Positions 10,205 through 21,897 are shown, counted from the stretch's first letter. The stretch is DNA of 64,000 bases from Rhizomys pruinosus (GCA_009823505.1 VZQC01000544.1:2407664-2471663); one strand, 5' to 3'. Notes: a model not told the origin generated them from the sequence alone. Made by a program: numbers and translations.

Positions 10205-11085
10205 AGACAGACTTAAGTTTTTATTTTGTAAGCTAAGACCAATTAATCTCAAACCCTAACAACCAAATTGAACATAGGCAGTATATATAAGCAATATTTA
10301 CACAAATCTAGTTAGTAGTTATTCATATCTAAGATCTACACAACCCAGAGTCCCCAGAGTCCAAGCATGTTGATCAAATAAAGGTCCAGTCTATTTTTGA
10401 GATCTCAGAAATTACCCCCATCTCTTCAGCCCTTACAGTCTAAGGTGCCCCCTCTTCCACATTTGATCCCTGGGCCTTGGAAGAGAAAGGGCAAAAGTGA
10501 AGCAGTCTATTTTTCTTTGAGGCATCACTTTGAACTCCCATCTGTCCCAGGCTATTTCCTTTCATGGGTTGGAGGTTTGTTTTGGGTATCCTTTGTTCAA
10601 TCCTACTAACAAGCAAGCAGTGAGACAGCAAAGTTATTTAAAATGACATTGATTATCATGACAAGTTGCTTACCCTTACCAAGGTGTAAGGGTCCATTAA
10701 ATTTACCCAAATTGTTTACCATTTAACTGTACACTGTTAATTTAGGAAGGCAAACTTAGTTGTTTTAGTCAAATTATTTGTAGGCAAAATGAAGGCCGCA
10801 AGTGATACTGTACAATACAGAAATTACAGAGAACATTTGTGTACATTAACCCCAAAGTTGTTGTTATACAAATTATAAGTAAAACAAATGTGGACAACAA
10901 TTTATATTTCTAATTAGTTTAAATGTATTATGATTTTTATTAAAACCTTTTAACCAATTTTGTTTAATATAGACATTTTTACTTACTGAGTCTTAAAATA
11001 CCATATAATATGTAGACAAAGTTTGGGCAAAGTTGAATACCTGCCAAAATAAATTTTGATCAAATATACACTTTGTTCTTTAAAA
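10205..11085 (-). mobile_element. Old copy of the long-type L1 3' UTR, minus strand
   Basis: This segment aligns, with clear divergence, to the minus-strand young L1 at 53.9-55.9 kb. Shared landmarks are the gtccagtctat, gcccttacagtctaaggtgc, ttcctttcatgggttgg and agagaacatttgtg stretches, in the same order. It is an older relative of the long 3' UTR, so that UTR type is not unique to the two young copies. Confidence 0.75.
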
Positions 11086-11470
11086 CTATATGACTAGACT
11101 ATGACTTCAGAGAAATCAAGTCCATTAACTTATATTATTTATTTTGTATTTTTGTATAAATATCTACTGAAATACCTCTATATAAATGTATAATAATTAT
11201 TTTAAACATGTATTTTTCTTTCATTCCTTGGAAATGGTTTTTCCAGGCCTGGCACAAAACCCTACTTTAAAGATGTTTTACCTAGCTGTTAAATCTCTAC
11301 AATATACATTTAACTATACTTTTAGTTGTATTAGAAATAAAATAAGAATATTTTTAAAAATTATATTCCCAAAGACTATACTCTATTTTCTTTGACACTT
11401 TGAGAAACTTCTTAATTTTTGTCTTAGGCACTGAAGGAGCATAAACAGTAGATGGGAGTACAATTCCATT
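11086..11470. other. Unassigned AT-rich sequence
   Basis: Probably ERV interior or a more diverged part of the preceding L1. No recognisable landmark. Confidence 0.35.
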
Positions 11471-11777
11471 AGAATGTTCAATCTTGGGGCTGGAGAGATG
11501 GCCTACGGTTAAAAGCACCTACTGCTCTTACAGAGGACCCAGATTCAATTCCCAGCACCCACATGGTGGCTGAGAACAGTTGTAACTCCAATTCCAGGAG
11601 AACTCCAGTTCCAGGGGGAATCCAACACCCTCTTCTGACCTCCGCAGCATTGCACGACATGGGTGCACAAACCTACATGCAGACAATACATTCATACACT
11701 AAAATAAAATAAAATAAAATAAAATAAAATAAAATAAAATAAAATAAAATAAAATAAAATAAAGAATGTTCAATCTT
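11471..11777 (+). mobile_element. B2 SINE, plus strand, with 15 bp TSD
   Basis: B2 spans 11,486-11,762 and has an expanded (AAAAT)n tail (about 11,700-11,762). The duplication agaatgttcaatctt is exact at 11,471-11,485 and 11,763-11,777. Confidence 0.95.
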
Positions 11778-12978
11778 ACCTCTAGTTTATTTTTACAAAG
11801 CAAAATAAACCATAATTTTGTTGGAATTTAATCATGTATTTGACTGGTTAATTATAACTCTGCATCTCAAGAAGAAAGGGGCCCAGCTTTCTCTCAGAGG
11901 CAGGTTTTGCTGGTCTTATAATAGTATTACCATGCATCAACAATTTGTAAGAGTTGTTAACATTAGGACATAAACATGCATACTCATACATGCATGTGCA
12001 CACACATACATACATATATACATATGTAATAAAGAAAATATTGTTAAGTTGACTTGTAAGAGAGGAAAGAAGTTACATTATTGGTTAATATTTGATGAAG
12101 AACACATGAAATTATTTTACAATTTTTTTATAGCGGTATACATCCTATTTGAATACATGCTTTGATAACACACAAACCTCTGAAGTTCATTTGCTAATCT
12201 CCTGGGTCATCTCTTGACCATTTGGCAGTCCCTATCTGACCCTAATTCTTTCCCTTTGCTGAATCCTATTCTGATTTTATTCCTAATCTATACCTGTCCT
12301 GTCCCTGTTTATTTTACCCTTTCTTTAGAGGCGAAGGTTCAGAGAGAACCCAAAGACCAGAACTGACTCCATATTATTTGTGGTTCTGCACCAAATTGTT
12401 CTAAGACAAGAAATTATTTACAAAGTTTTTAGTTAAATTAGACCAAATTTTTACCTTAACACATTGTAAAAGATGATTCTAGTTAGTTAGACAACATGGA
12501 TCATATGACCTTTTAACTTTGGCTTTTAGTTTAGTAGATTTATGGTGTTATTTCTGTGGATTGTGAAAAATATGCAGCTGTGACCAACTCTGGGATAAGG
12601 TGTGACAACTTATGATTCCAATGGTTCTGGAGTCCCAGGTAAAATGGCATGCCTCATTGCCTCCAGCCTGCCAGAGTTTCCTGGAGAGAGTGCAAGCACC
12701 GTGAGCTGCAGTGCTGAGCACTCAGCTCCCAAAAGGGCCACAGGCCCCAAAGGCAACCCACCCCACCAGAGGGTGGGTGTGTTGAACACAATGTTAGTGC
12801 TGGCTGATGGCATGACAGAGCCCATGCCCCACCTCTTCCTAAGAACCTGGGACCCAAAGACAGTTGCCACCACCACAAATAAGCTGAAAGCAGGGCTGAA
12901 AATTATATCCCAGAGTAACAGTATGATTTATAGGGGTCTAAACTTACCCATATTGTTGAAAATTGCCTCACAGTTGGG
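11778..12978 (-). mobile_element. ERV internal region, 5' leader side, non-coding
   Basis: This lies between the B2 and the primer binding site. On the minus strand it begins, after the primer site, with a short stretch containing tatgggtaagttt, which could serve as a splice donor. No retroviral protein frame was recognised. The 182-codon plus-strand frame at 12,602-13,150 runs across the LTR edge and is most likely accidental. Confidence 0.5.
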
Positions 12979-12996
12979 CCATCACGTTGGGTGCCA
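12979..12996 (-). promoter_or_regulatory. ERV primer binding site, lysine-tRNA type
   Basis: Two bases inside the 5' LTR the minus strand reads TGGCACCCAACGTGATGG. Lysine-tRNA (Lys1,2) primer sites of class II retroviruses read TGGCGCCCAACGTGGGGC, so 14 of 18 positions agree. This fixes the ERV orientation as minus and its affinity as class II (ERVK-like). Confidence 0.8.
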
Positions 12997-12998
12997 TT

Positions 12999-13740
12999 TG
13001 TGGTGTCACTCTGCCACATGTGGAGGTAGACACAAACCTTGTCCACTGGATTACAGGGAAAAGGGAAAATGCAAGACAGCCACCAGCAGCTGTCCTAAAC
13101 CATGGGGCCAAAGTCTGATAACCTTTCCAATGCTCACCTGTCTCATCTAACATCTACACCAGGCAATGCTCTACTGGTGCTTTCAGATCCTCCAGGCTGC
13201 TGCCTGATAGGCACTCTACAGCCCAATGCCAGACTGCTGCCTGATAGGGGCTTTACAGTCTAATTCCAGACTGTCACCTGATAGATGCTCTACAGTCTAA
13301 TTCCCACCTTGGCACCCACCACACATCACAGCTGGCAACCTGATAGGTCTCTTTCCAGCCCCACACAAGCTTCCCAGGTTGGTGGTCTGCTAGACTGCCA
13401 TCCAACCCACTAGTCACTAGTACACAAGCCTGATGGGCTAAGATTACACATAGGCAAAATAATGGCGGGGAGTCCCTGTCTGATGGTAAGAAGGACTCAT
13501 CTTTTTATTCACAACATTCTGTTTTTATACCCAGAGTGACATCATATATCAGGACCTGGTTTCAGATGCTGTGCTTCTTGTTCCATAACATCACAAGGAT
13601 TAGTCAATGCTGTTGATCCCAAGGTGTCACAGGTTTGTTAATGCACAAGCAAATCCTGGCTAACGCTAGGTTTTGGTGTAAACAGACAAGCAGGTAATTT
13701 AGCACAAAAGAAGCCACAGGTGGCTTCCTTTTTCCCTACA
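12999..13740 (-). mobile_element. ERV class II-like 5' LTR, minus strand (about 742 bp)
   Basis: The LTR runs from 13,740 down to 12,999 with TG...CA ends. It has a minus-strand TATA box gggtataaaaac (13,521-13,532) and, about 20 bases further, an AATAAA (13,504-13,509), so the polyadenylation signal sits close behind the promoter. It holds about three units of the roughly 41 bp internal repeat (13,195-13,310), against two in the partner LTR, which explains most of the length difference. The two LTRs differ enough to indicate an old insertion. Confidence 0.82.
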
Positions 13741-15180
13741 TTCTTCCACCTCAGATTTCTGGACTACCCTCTTAATCCACACTTGTCCACTGAGTCCTGA
13801 TCCCTTGCACCCAGTCTATGTCAATTCTTAAACTTTGTTAGACTCTCCAACTGCTGTCAGCACCTCCACCTTGCCTTGTCCCCCCTCCTGACTTGCCAAC
13901 CACTGACTGGCATACTACTCAGACCAGCCTACTACCATTTGAGAACCAGAAGCACACCTCAACTAACTTTCATACCTGAGAAAAAGGCAGTTACATCAAT
14001 AATATAAACAGAAACAAAATTCAACTAAACAAAGGCAGAATAGAATTTCCTATCAGGCCTACAACCACCAAAGGCATCCATATGCCCAAACAGCACCACA
14101 AAAACACAAATAGTATGAGAAACCAAGAGACTATATCCCAAACAAAACCTACTAGTCCTACAGAAGTGTACTACAATGAGAACCACTCTGAGGAACCCCA
14201 TGAGGTGAAATTTAAAAGGACAATCATAAACATTATCAAAGAAAGCACAACTCAATGAACTCAAAAAGAATAGGCATAAACTTGTGATGGAAACTCAAAA
14301 AAATTCAAATATGCAGCTGAATGAAATAACAAAAACAATTCAGTACTTGAAAAGTTAATTCACAAAAAATAGAAACAGCAAAGAAAACCCAAGCCAAAAT
14401 GAAGATGGAATTGAAAAACTCAATAATCAATTTGAAACAACAAAAGAAAGCCTCACAAATAGAATGAATGAAACAGAAAACAGAATATGAAGACTGAATG
14501 ACTAAGTTTAAGAACTGGACTCCTTCAACAGACTATTAAAAAAAAACATATGAATGGAATATGCAGGAGTTGTGGGACACTGAAAAAAATAAAATCTATG
14601 CACCATCTACATATAGGAAGGAGAAGAATCTCAGGACAATGGCATTGGCCAGATCTTCAATAGCATTATAGAAGAAAACTTCCATAACTTAAGGAAAAAC
14701 AAACATAGATTCAAGAAGCACATAGAACCCCAATCATATATGACCAGAAAAAAAAAAACTTTCCATGGCATATCATAGTAAAAACACTAAATGCACAGAA
14801 CAAAGAGGGGGTATGAAAAGTTTCTAGATAAAAACAACAAGTTATGTATAAAGGGAAACCCATTAGAATTACAGCTGACTTTTCAATGCAAACTATGAAA
14901 GCCAGAAGAGCCTGGTCCAAAGTATTCCCAGTTCTAAATGACCATGAAGACCAAGCCCAAATACTTTACCCATAAAAACTATCTATTACAGTCAAAGGGG
15001 AACAAAAATTTTTCCCTTGACATGAGACATGAGTATGCTGCAAGAATTGATGTCCACCAAACCAGCTCTACAGAGAATACTCAAAGAAACACAAAGGACC
15101 AAAGATAGGAATGACTATACCCAGGAAGTTACAGAAAGAAAACAAATGAAGGTACAATAGTGGAAATCCAAAGTAGGGTC
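13741..15180 (+). mobile_element. L1 5' UTR and ORF1, plus strand, degraded (right half of a split L1)
   Basis: After the ERV the L1 5' UTR resumes (cacctcagatttctgg), followed from about 13,990 by an ORF1 that aligns along its length with the plus-strand L1 at 62.6-64 kb. The C-terminal end is recognisable near 15,010-15,100 as the segment encoding a KPALQRILKETQ-like motif in broken frames. Stops and frameshifts interrupt it throughout. It ends in inter-ORF sequence at the (GT)n run. Confidence 0.8.
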
Positions 15181-15207
15181 AGAACACAAATTTAAATGAC
15201 AGTAACC

Positions 15208-15213
<6 letters not shown>

Positions 15214-15254
<41 letters not shown>
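15214..15254. repeat. (GT)n microsatellite
   Basis: An uninterrupted run of about 20 GT units at the border between a plus-strand L1 and a minus-strand L1. Confidence 0.95.
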
Positions 15255-15255
<1 letters not shown>

Positions 15256-15256
15256 T

Positions 15257-16234
15257 TTGAAAGAATTTGTTGAGAATTTTTACATCTATGTTCATTAAGG
15301 GTATGGATCTATAGTTTTCTTTTTTGGTTGTATCTATCTGGTTTGGTATTAGAGTCATGATCACTTCATAGAAGGAGTCTGGGAGTGATCCCTCTGTTTT
15401 TATCGTTGTGAATGATTTAAGTAGTACCAGTTATAGATCCTTTTTAAATGTTTGGTAGAATTCTGCTGTGAATCCATCTGGGCCAGATTTTATATTACTT
15501 CTTCAATTCCTTATACATTATGGATCTGTTTAAGCTGCTGATCTCTTCTTGGTTTAGCCTTGATGGTTTCCATTATTTTAGGTATTCATCCGTCTATTTT
15601 AGGTTTTCAGATTTAATAACATATAGGTTCTTAACTGTTCTCTATAATGTTCTGGATCTTTTTGGTGTCTGTTGTGGTATTTCACCTTTCTTCTCCTATT
15701 TTTGTTGATTTGAATTTGGTCCTTCTTTTGGTTAACTGGGCTAAGGATCTTTCTATCTTGTTTATCTTTCTGAAGAACCAGTTTGTAGATTTCATTGATT
15801 CTTTTTTTTTTCATTAATTTCTGCTCTGATTTTTCTTATCTCTTCTAATCTACTGGGTATGGGTTTCATTTGTTCTTGCCTTTTCAGAATCTTAATTTGC
15901 AATTTTAAGTCATTTATTTGTGTCTTAAAGTCCTAAAGTACTGTTTTTATAAAATTATGTGCACCAGAGTTTGGAGTGCATATAGGATCATAATTGTAAT
16001 ATTTGCTTGGTCAATTGTTCCTTTGATCAGAATAAAGTGACCTTTTTTATCTCTTCCAATTAGTTTTACTTTGAAGTCTATTTTGTCAGCTATTAGAATT
16101 ACAACTCCTGCTCTTACTGCATTTTTTTTGGGGGGGGAATATTTTTTCTATCCTTTCACCTTAAGGTAGTGCATATCCTGGAAGATGAGATGAGTTTCTT
16201 GCAGACAACAACAACAAAAAATATTTTGTTTCTT
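15257..16234 (-). mobile_element. L1 ORF2 fragment (reverse transcriptase to endonuclease), minus strand
   Basis: On the minus strand this aligns with the L1 at 40.9-42.4 kb. The reverse-transcriptase part (15,257-15,940) joins directly to the endonuclease part (15,945-16,220), leaving out about 550 bp present in the better-preserved copy. Frameshifts are frequent. The element continues at 18,432 beyond an insertion. Confidence 0.85.
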
Positions 16235-16915
16235 TTTTTTTTGAAAGTTACAGCCTTTTTATTTAGTACCCAGAGAATGCCAGTAATTTGACATAAATTC
16301 TTGATAATTTTGCTCACAACCTAAACAAGATCAAAAATAAATATATAATCTTATGTCATTTTTGGCATGTTGTAAATTCAAAATGATAGCCCCTTCTTTA
16401 GCAGCACTGTGAGGGAAAAATAACACTAAAAATAATACTTTGATCTTACATGAATTTGATCTTACATGAAAAATTTGTACAATGAATGAATGAAAACATC
16501 AATGTCAAAAGGAACAGTGTTTAAAGAAACCATTTATAAAATAAATGATGATGTAAATTCTGTAATATAGCCAGAAAAACAAAGGTACATTTAAAGGAAC
16601 CTAATGACCTTTTCTTTCAATTTCAGGTTTTAGATTTTCACATACCTGTGAAGCAAATCTAAACACAATTACTATTTACCAAGATTTTTGTTGCACAGTG
16701 CAATGATACCCTAGTTATTAGAATACTTTAATGTCTGGAAAATAGGTACATGACTTCCTAAGTGTTTAGACAATACTGGAAAATGAACTGTTAATATGGT
16801 AATTGAAAACCATGCTCTTTTTGCATAAATCTTGAGTAACTCATGACTACTAACATCACTTTGTTATGAAAAAACCACCTGTTGTCTTTTTTTTTTTTTT
16901 TATAATCCCATGCAT

Positions 16916-17055
16916 CTCATCAGACACAAGGGAAAAGGTAGAAATCAACACAAGAGAAATCACAGAAACCACAAAAATATTTGGAGAAAAAACAATGTAT
17001 TTTTGAATGAAAACTGGGTCAGCCAAGAAATCAGAAATGAATTTTTTAATCTTTT
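16916..17055 (+). mobile_element. Short L1 ORF2 fragment, plus strand
   Basis: The wording gtagaaatcaacacaagaga and aactgggtcagccaagaaat resembles the L1 ORF2 stretch that encodes an E..INTRE...W....KEEI-like segment. It is short and diverged. Confidence 0.5.
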
Positions 17056-17530
17056 TATTTTATTTTAAATAATAAATAAAATGTTTTTTTGTTTTTGTTT
17101 TTGTTTTTTTGTTTTATTATTTTTAACCTTTTTAAAATTTATATCTAGACCCGTGTCCTCCCCATCCCCCCACCCCTCCAGAGCTCATGCATTCTGCCAA
17201 ACATGCTATTCATCTCTTTCTCAGTCTTTCTCAATATTTTCCATGGGGAAGTTGACTGTTTTGAGCAGAAGTTCACTGTTTCAGTCAGTTCTTTGATGCA
17301 TTCCTTTCTGTTGTTGTTGTTGTTTCCAGTATGCATCACTACCAACTGCTTTGGACGAAAGCTCAAGGGGCCATGCACAGGAAATACTTACAACTGGGTA
17401 ATTGGCACTAGCATCCACAGATGAGGGATACCATTCTTCGTTTGCTTTTCTGGGACTGTATTACTTCACTCAGCATGATGTCCTCTAGCTCCATGATTTC
17501 TAAGCATTTAGCTAGAATTTCTTGCTAAGC
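17056..17530 (-). mobile_element. L1 3' end with short-type 3' UTR, minus strand
   Basis: Read on the minus strand, the last ORF2 codons (a LEDIMLSEVIQSQK-like segment, about 17,440-17,500) are followed by only about 330 bp of 3' UTR. That UTR contains gaactgactgaaacagtg and a G-rich tract (17,150-17,175), then an A-rich tail. It is a useful comparison for the long-type 3' UTR elsewhere in the window. Confidence 0.8.
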
Positions 17531-18431
17531 AATAATTGAAATTTACATAATTTTCCAACATAATGTAAGTTATGTGGAATTTCTTTTTCCTAAAGTGACT
17601 TTTCCCTTATAGTTTTCAAATTTAAAAGTAACATAAACTAATCCCTTAGGATTTATTAGATATTCAAGTATAGCTTCCCACATATTAACAATCAAATTGA
17701 ATTTTAGGTGATGAAACATTACTTTACTCAAATTATAGAGTAGACTTCAATATACTATAAGACTAAAATCAAGAACAATGCATCCATGAGCATAATGTAC
17801 ATTATGAATAATCATTACTGATGTTATTACATTCCTGCAGAGAGCACAGTACTTAATCATTCAAATAAATTCTGTACTCACTGATATTGAGACAAACACT
17901 AAAAACACCTTGCTAAGCACTGAAATGTGAAAAAAATACTAAATTTTATTGTAATTGATCAATATAGATTTACTACAGCTTGCATTCTTCTTATAAACTA
18001 ATGTGGTAAAATGGACCTCTGGGTCTGAAAATCTAGACAAAGAGTCTAGAAATTGGGAATCCACATAAAATACACATTTGAATTTCTGTGCTCTTTTCTC
18101 TATTAATACAATTGGGGTGGGGCAAAAGTCCTTATGTTATTAATCATGTGCTATAAGAAGCTAACATACAGATAAATATGAATTCAACAATATGTAAAGA
18201 AATGACTACCAATCCCTTTTCTCTTTCCTACCACTCCATTTAGAGAAGTTCATTGTGATGAAATAGCTTGGCATCTTTTAGGAGAAAATGCAGAATACAT
18301 AGAAAGGAAGGACCTGGACCAATAGGAAACATTTTACCGAACGACTTGGCCCTGGGAACTTCTGAGCATGTTCCTTATCCTCAGAGCCTCTTCAATAATA
18401 AGTAAATTTAAAATTATTCTCAAAAGGTGGG

Positions 18432-18675
18432 TTTTGTTTCTTAATCCATTCCACTAGTCTATGTCTTTTGACTGGGGAGTTCGGGCCTTTGATTTTGAAA
18501 GATGTGCATTTGTTATCATTTTAATTTCTGTTTATTCTTGTTCTAATTTTCTGTTTCCACAATTATACCTTAATGCTGCTTCTTTCTGTTGCCTCTTAGA
18601 TACTCCTTTCTTCAGTCCTTTGTATTGCTTTGACTATTTGAAAGGCTGGTTTTGTGGACATGAATTCTTAAAAAA
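18432..18675 (-). mobile_element. L1 ORF2 start and ORF1 end, minus strand (continuation)
   Basis: This resumes the L1 interrupted at 16,234. It matches 42,421-42,680, including the tctatgtcttttgactgggg and gaaaggctggttttgtgg stretches. An A-run follows at 18,671-18,685. Confidence 0.8.
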
Positions 18676-18685
18676 AAAAAAAAAA

Positions 18686-19030
18686 GGCAGTTAGCTAAGA
18701 AAGTCTAGAACGTGCTACAGTTGTGTATTTCCCTCCTTTCACAGAAAGGGTTAAAAAACCCGGAATTGTGTATTTTCCCCTATTCTTTCATAGATTTTTC
18801 TTTTTATCTTTACATTGTCTACACTGTCCCCAACATCCTACCAATTACAGCTTATGTTTTCATAATCTCATGCTGGGTCCCTCTGAGGTCTCTGCCTCTA
18901 AATTTCTGGGGCAATAACACGACGTGGTTCTTAGTATCTGCTTGTCTGATTCTTACAATTTTGTGGTAGCAGTTTGTCTGTGGCCCCAGTTATGTGATGT
19001 ATATAAGAAATGCTGCTGTTTTCTTTGTTT
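18686..19030. other. Unassigned sequence
   Basis: No repeat or gene recognised. Continuous with 19,270 onward if the B2 is removed. Confidence 0.4.
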
Positions 19031-19268
19031 TTTTAAATTTTATTTATTTATGTATGTATATGAATGTACTGTCTGCATGCAGGTTTGTGCACCCGTGTTG
19101 TGCAATGCCCCTGAGGTCAGAAGAAGGTGTCGGATTCCCCTGGACCTGGAGTTCTCCTGGTATTGGAGCTTTGGACAGTTCTCGGCCACCATGTGGTTGC
19201 TGGGGATTGAACCTGGGTTCTCTGTAAGAGGGGTCGGCACTCAACCGCTAGGCCATCTCTCCAGCCCT
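19031..19268 (-). mobile_element. B2 SINE, minus strand
   Basis: A reversed long-type B2 ends ggccatctctccagccc. The short flank tgttttctt appears on both sides. The 181-codon frame through it is accidental. Confidence 0.92.
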
Positions 19269-19269
19269 G

Positions 19270-19665
19270 TTTTCTTACTTTGTTCAGTGTTTTTATTACT
19301 GCATGTCCCCAGAATGACTTTAGCTTCCTCACATGCTAGACTGGAAACCAGAACTTCCTTGTTTGTTTTTCCTGACTCTCATCTTTTCAATGGTACAGAA
19401 TCTCATCCTCTCATGACAACTCCATCTCATCATTTCTTCATAGGAATAGATAGGTTAAAAAAATCATAGAGCAAAACAGGTACTAAAACTTGGGACTGTC
19501 CATAGCTATTTAACCTAACAGTATAGAGTGATAATGTTGATTCTTCTTACATTGAAACCCAATGAGGTAAGTATGTGACCAAAGGAAGCATAGAACATAT
19601 CCTGAAAAAAGTTAAGAGAAAGATTGAAACAGTGAGAAAATAACTTAAAATACATATATAATTGG
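19270..19665. other. Unassigned sequence
   Basis: No recognisable gene or repeat. Confidence 0.4.
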
Positions 19666-20012
19666 GGAGCTGAGGAAATGACTCAGTGGATAAGAATACT
19701 TGCTCTGCAATCATGAATATCTAAATTTGGATTCTTGGTATTTGTATAAAAAGCTGAGCTCAGTTATGGGTGCTCATAACCTTAGAATTGGTCAAGAGAT
19801 GGAGGCAGGTGGATCCCAGAGCACATTGGTCAGCTAGCTTAGCCAAAAAGATAAGCTTCCTTTTCAGCGAGAAACCCTGTATCATGACAAAGAGTGACAC
19901 TGGAAGACACTCAGTGTCCTGCTCTTGCCTCTGCATTCCCTCACATGGGTGTATACACCTACACATGCATGTTCATGCACCACACACACTACAACACACA
20001 CACACACACACA
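19666..20012 (+). mobile_element. B4-type SINE (ID + B1 fusion), plus strand, with CA-rich end
   Basis: An ID-like head (ggggagctgaggaaatgact, then cagtggataagaatacttgc) is followed by a B1-like body (gagatggaggcaggtggatc) and a terminal (CA)n run at about 19,985-20,012. This order is characteristic of B4-type SINEs. Confidence 0.75.
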
Positions 20013-21619
20013 CATGCACACAAGCACCCAAATAACACATTTTTCCAGTTAACTGAGTGCTATGATAATAAGAACCTTGTAATTTCATAGGTCTTGAGGC
20101 AAGCATACTTGGCTCCTGCACATATTAAAAAATATTAAACCCAATATGCTCAAAAATACACCCAGTATTGCACCAGTTTCTAAAACTATCCTAAATGTTT
20201 TGTGGTGAGACAAATGTATAAATTGTGTCTCTGTCTTGCTGATTCATGGCAGTGAAAACTTATGCGTTAAATATACCAGCTTGATTCGTCCTTCCCATTG
20301 CTTCCCAAGCTCATTTGACTCTCAGACTCCAGATATTGTCTTTTCTATAAAACAGTTTGAGAAATGTAAATACTTCTATCCTAATAGATTCAATAATGTT
20401 AATTTGGTCCCAGTTTTGCAGATAAAGTAATTGAGGTTTGAAAGGAATTACACAACATACTCATAACACCTTGGGTAATAAACCGGGATTTGAAGTTGGG
20501 TCAGTGTTTTAAGATTCCAAATAGTTTTTGTTTCAGTGAACGTATAACTCTTGCTAAAGGGAAAGAATGAATGATCAGTGGCTCTCTACCTCCCAACAAA
20601 TGGAAATCCTCTGACTGAGACCACAATTGGACAAAAGATTCATTTTCCCCAATGTCTTTAAAGGTATTATTGCCCAGTGTTAATATTTCTAGCAGTCGGA
20701 CACTCCCAAATTCCCAAATGGAAAATATGTACATACTTAAGTTTATAAACACCTTCTAGCAATATCTTATTCTAGATATTTTCCACAAAATAATGACATG
20801 TTTACTATGATTTCAGCATGAGAAGAAAATAAGTCCCTTAAGGCTTTGTTGGTATGAGAACATTGAAGTAAATTATATCAGTACATTAGACGTGCCCCAC
20901 CTTCTTCTTTCCACTTACTCAGTATTTATTGCTGATTACCCAAGGGATGGGGTTGGGCTGTAGTGAAACCCATTCAAGCTGGCTCTTTATTATTTGCCTT
21001 GAAGCAATTTTCCAGGTCGTGCTGTCTGATATTCTCTTAGATACACATGGAATTTTCATAAACTGGGTTTATTTTTTATCTGACATTTCTTTATTTATTG
21101 AACTTTTCATTTTATTGGATGGAGTATCACATTTAATCTCAGTCATTGAGAGGGTATGATCATAATTAGCTACATAAGTTGTAAAGCCAATGAAAAATGA
21201 AAATATGGTGCCCTTAGTTCAAAAATTATGAAGTTTTAGGATAGAACAGCAGAGCATTAAACAAAGAGCTGTGCCTTCTTGGCATCTGTTCTTCTATTAT
21301 TTCATAGATCACATGCCTATGAAACCCAGACTGGGTAGAATATCTAGGGTCAGAAGACTGGGTACCTAGATATGTCTTTGACACACAATCCAGTTATATG
21401 ATCACTTGTTGGGCAATTTCTTTTCATCTCTGAAACAGAGTTGAATTAGATACTCTAAGATCCTCTCTCGTGCCAAACTCATTTGCAATGTGTGAGAGAG
21501 AAACAGAGCAGCTCTTACCTTTAATTATCTTCCATCCTGACCCCCTGAATGGAGTCATGTATACAAAACTGTGCATACATAGACTTTCAGTGCTGAGACA
21601 TGGTAGTAATTGGACCATT
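20013..21619. other. Unassigned sequence
   Basis: A 1.6 kb stretch without recognisable repeat ends or coding signal. Short frames at 20,236-20,430, 20,501-20,752 and 20,929-21,159 show no known motifs. Confidence 0.4.
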
Positions 21620-21897
21620 CACTACTGGATACTTTTTTTTATTATTAATTTTATTTATTTTTGTATGTATATGAATGTACTGTCTGCATGTAGGTCTGTG
21701 CACCCGTGTCGTGCCATGCCGCTGAGGTCAGAAGAGGGTCTTGGATTCCCCTGGAACTGGAGTTCTCCTGGAATTGGAGTTACAGACTGTTCTTTGCCGC
21801 CATGTGGGTGCTGGGGATCGAACCCGGGTCCTCTGCAAGAGCAGTCGGTGCTCTTAACCGCTAGGCTATCTCTCCAGCCCCCACTACTGGATACTTT
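21620..21897 (-). mobile_element. B2 SINE, minus strand, with 16 bp TSD
   Basis: B2 spans 21,636-21,881. The duplication cactactggatacttt is exact at 21,620-21,635 and 21,882-21,897. Confidence 0.95.

Larger units (their letters stand above)
16224..18442 (-). mobile_element. 2.2 kb retrocopy-like insertion with 11 bp TSD, minus strand
   Basis: The duplication ttttgtttctt occurs at 16,224-16,234 and 18,432-18,442, exactly where the host L1 breaks off and resumes. The left end is a poly(T) (16,233-16,242), and 15 bases further in lies an AATAAA on the minus strand (16,258-16,263). This is the layout of a polyadenylated RNA copied by L1 machinery. No source gene is recognised and no long frame is present, so it may be a 3' UTR or a non-coding RNA copy. 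Two L1 pieces (16,916-17,530) lie inside it. Confidence 0.7.

Noticed and set aside
9961..11085. Twin-primed L1 made of 9961-10,203 (plus) and 10,205-11,085 (minus)
   Set aside because: In twin priming the inverted part lies at the 5' side of the direct part. Here the minus part lies beyond the poly(A) of the plus part, so these are two events.
12602..13150. 182-codon plus-strand frame
   Set aside because: It crosses the ERV leader and LTR border on the antisense strand, has no known domain, and its length can arise by chance in C-rich repeat sequence.
13741..18675. Single L1 with an internally inverted ORF2
   Set aside because: The ORF1 C-terminal end is present both in the plus-strand part (near 15,050) and in the minus-strand part (near 18,650), so two different L1 copies are involved.
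18924..19469. 181-codon plus-strand frame
   Set aside because: Its middle is an antisense reading of a B2 SINE; the same peptide (YVYECTVCMQVCAP-like) recurs wherever B2 lies in this orientation.
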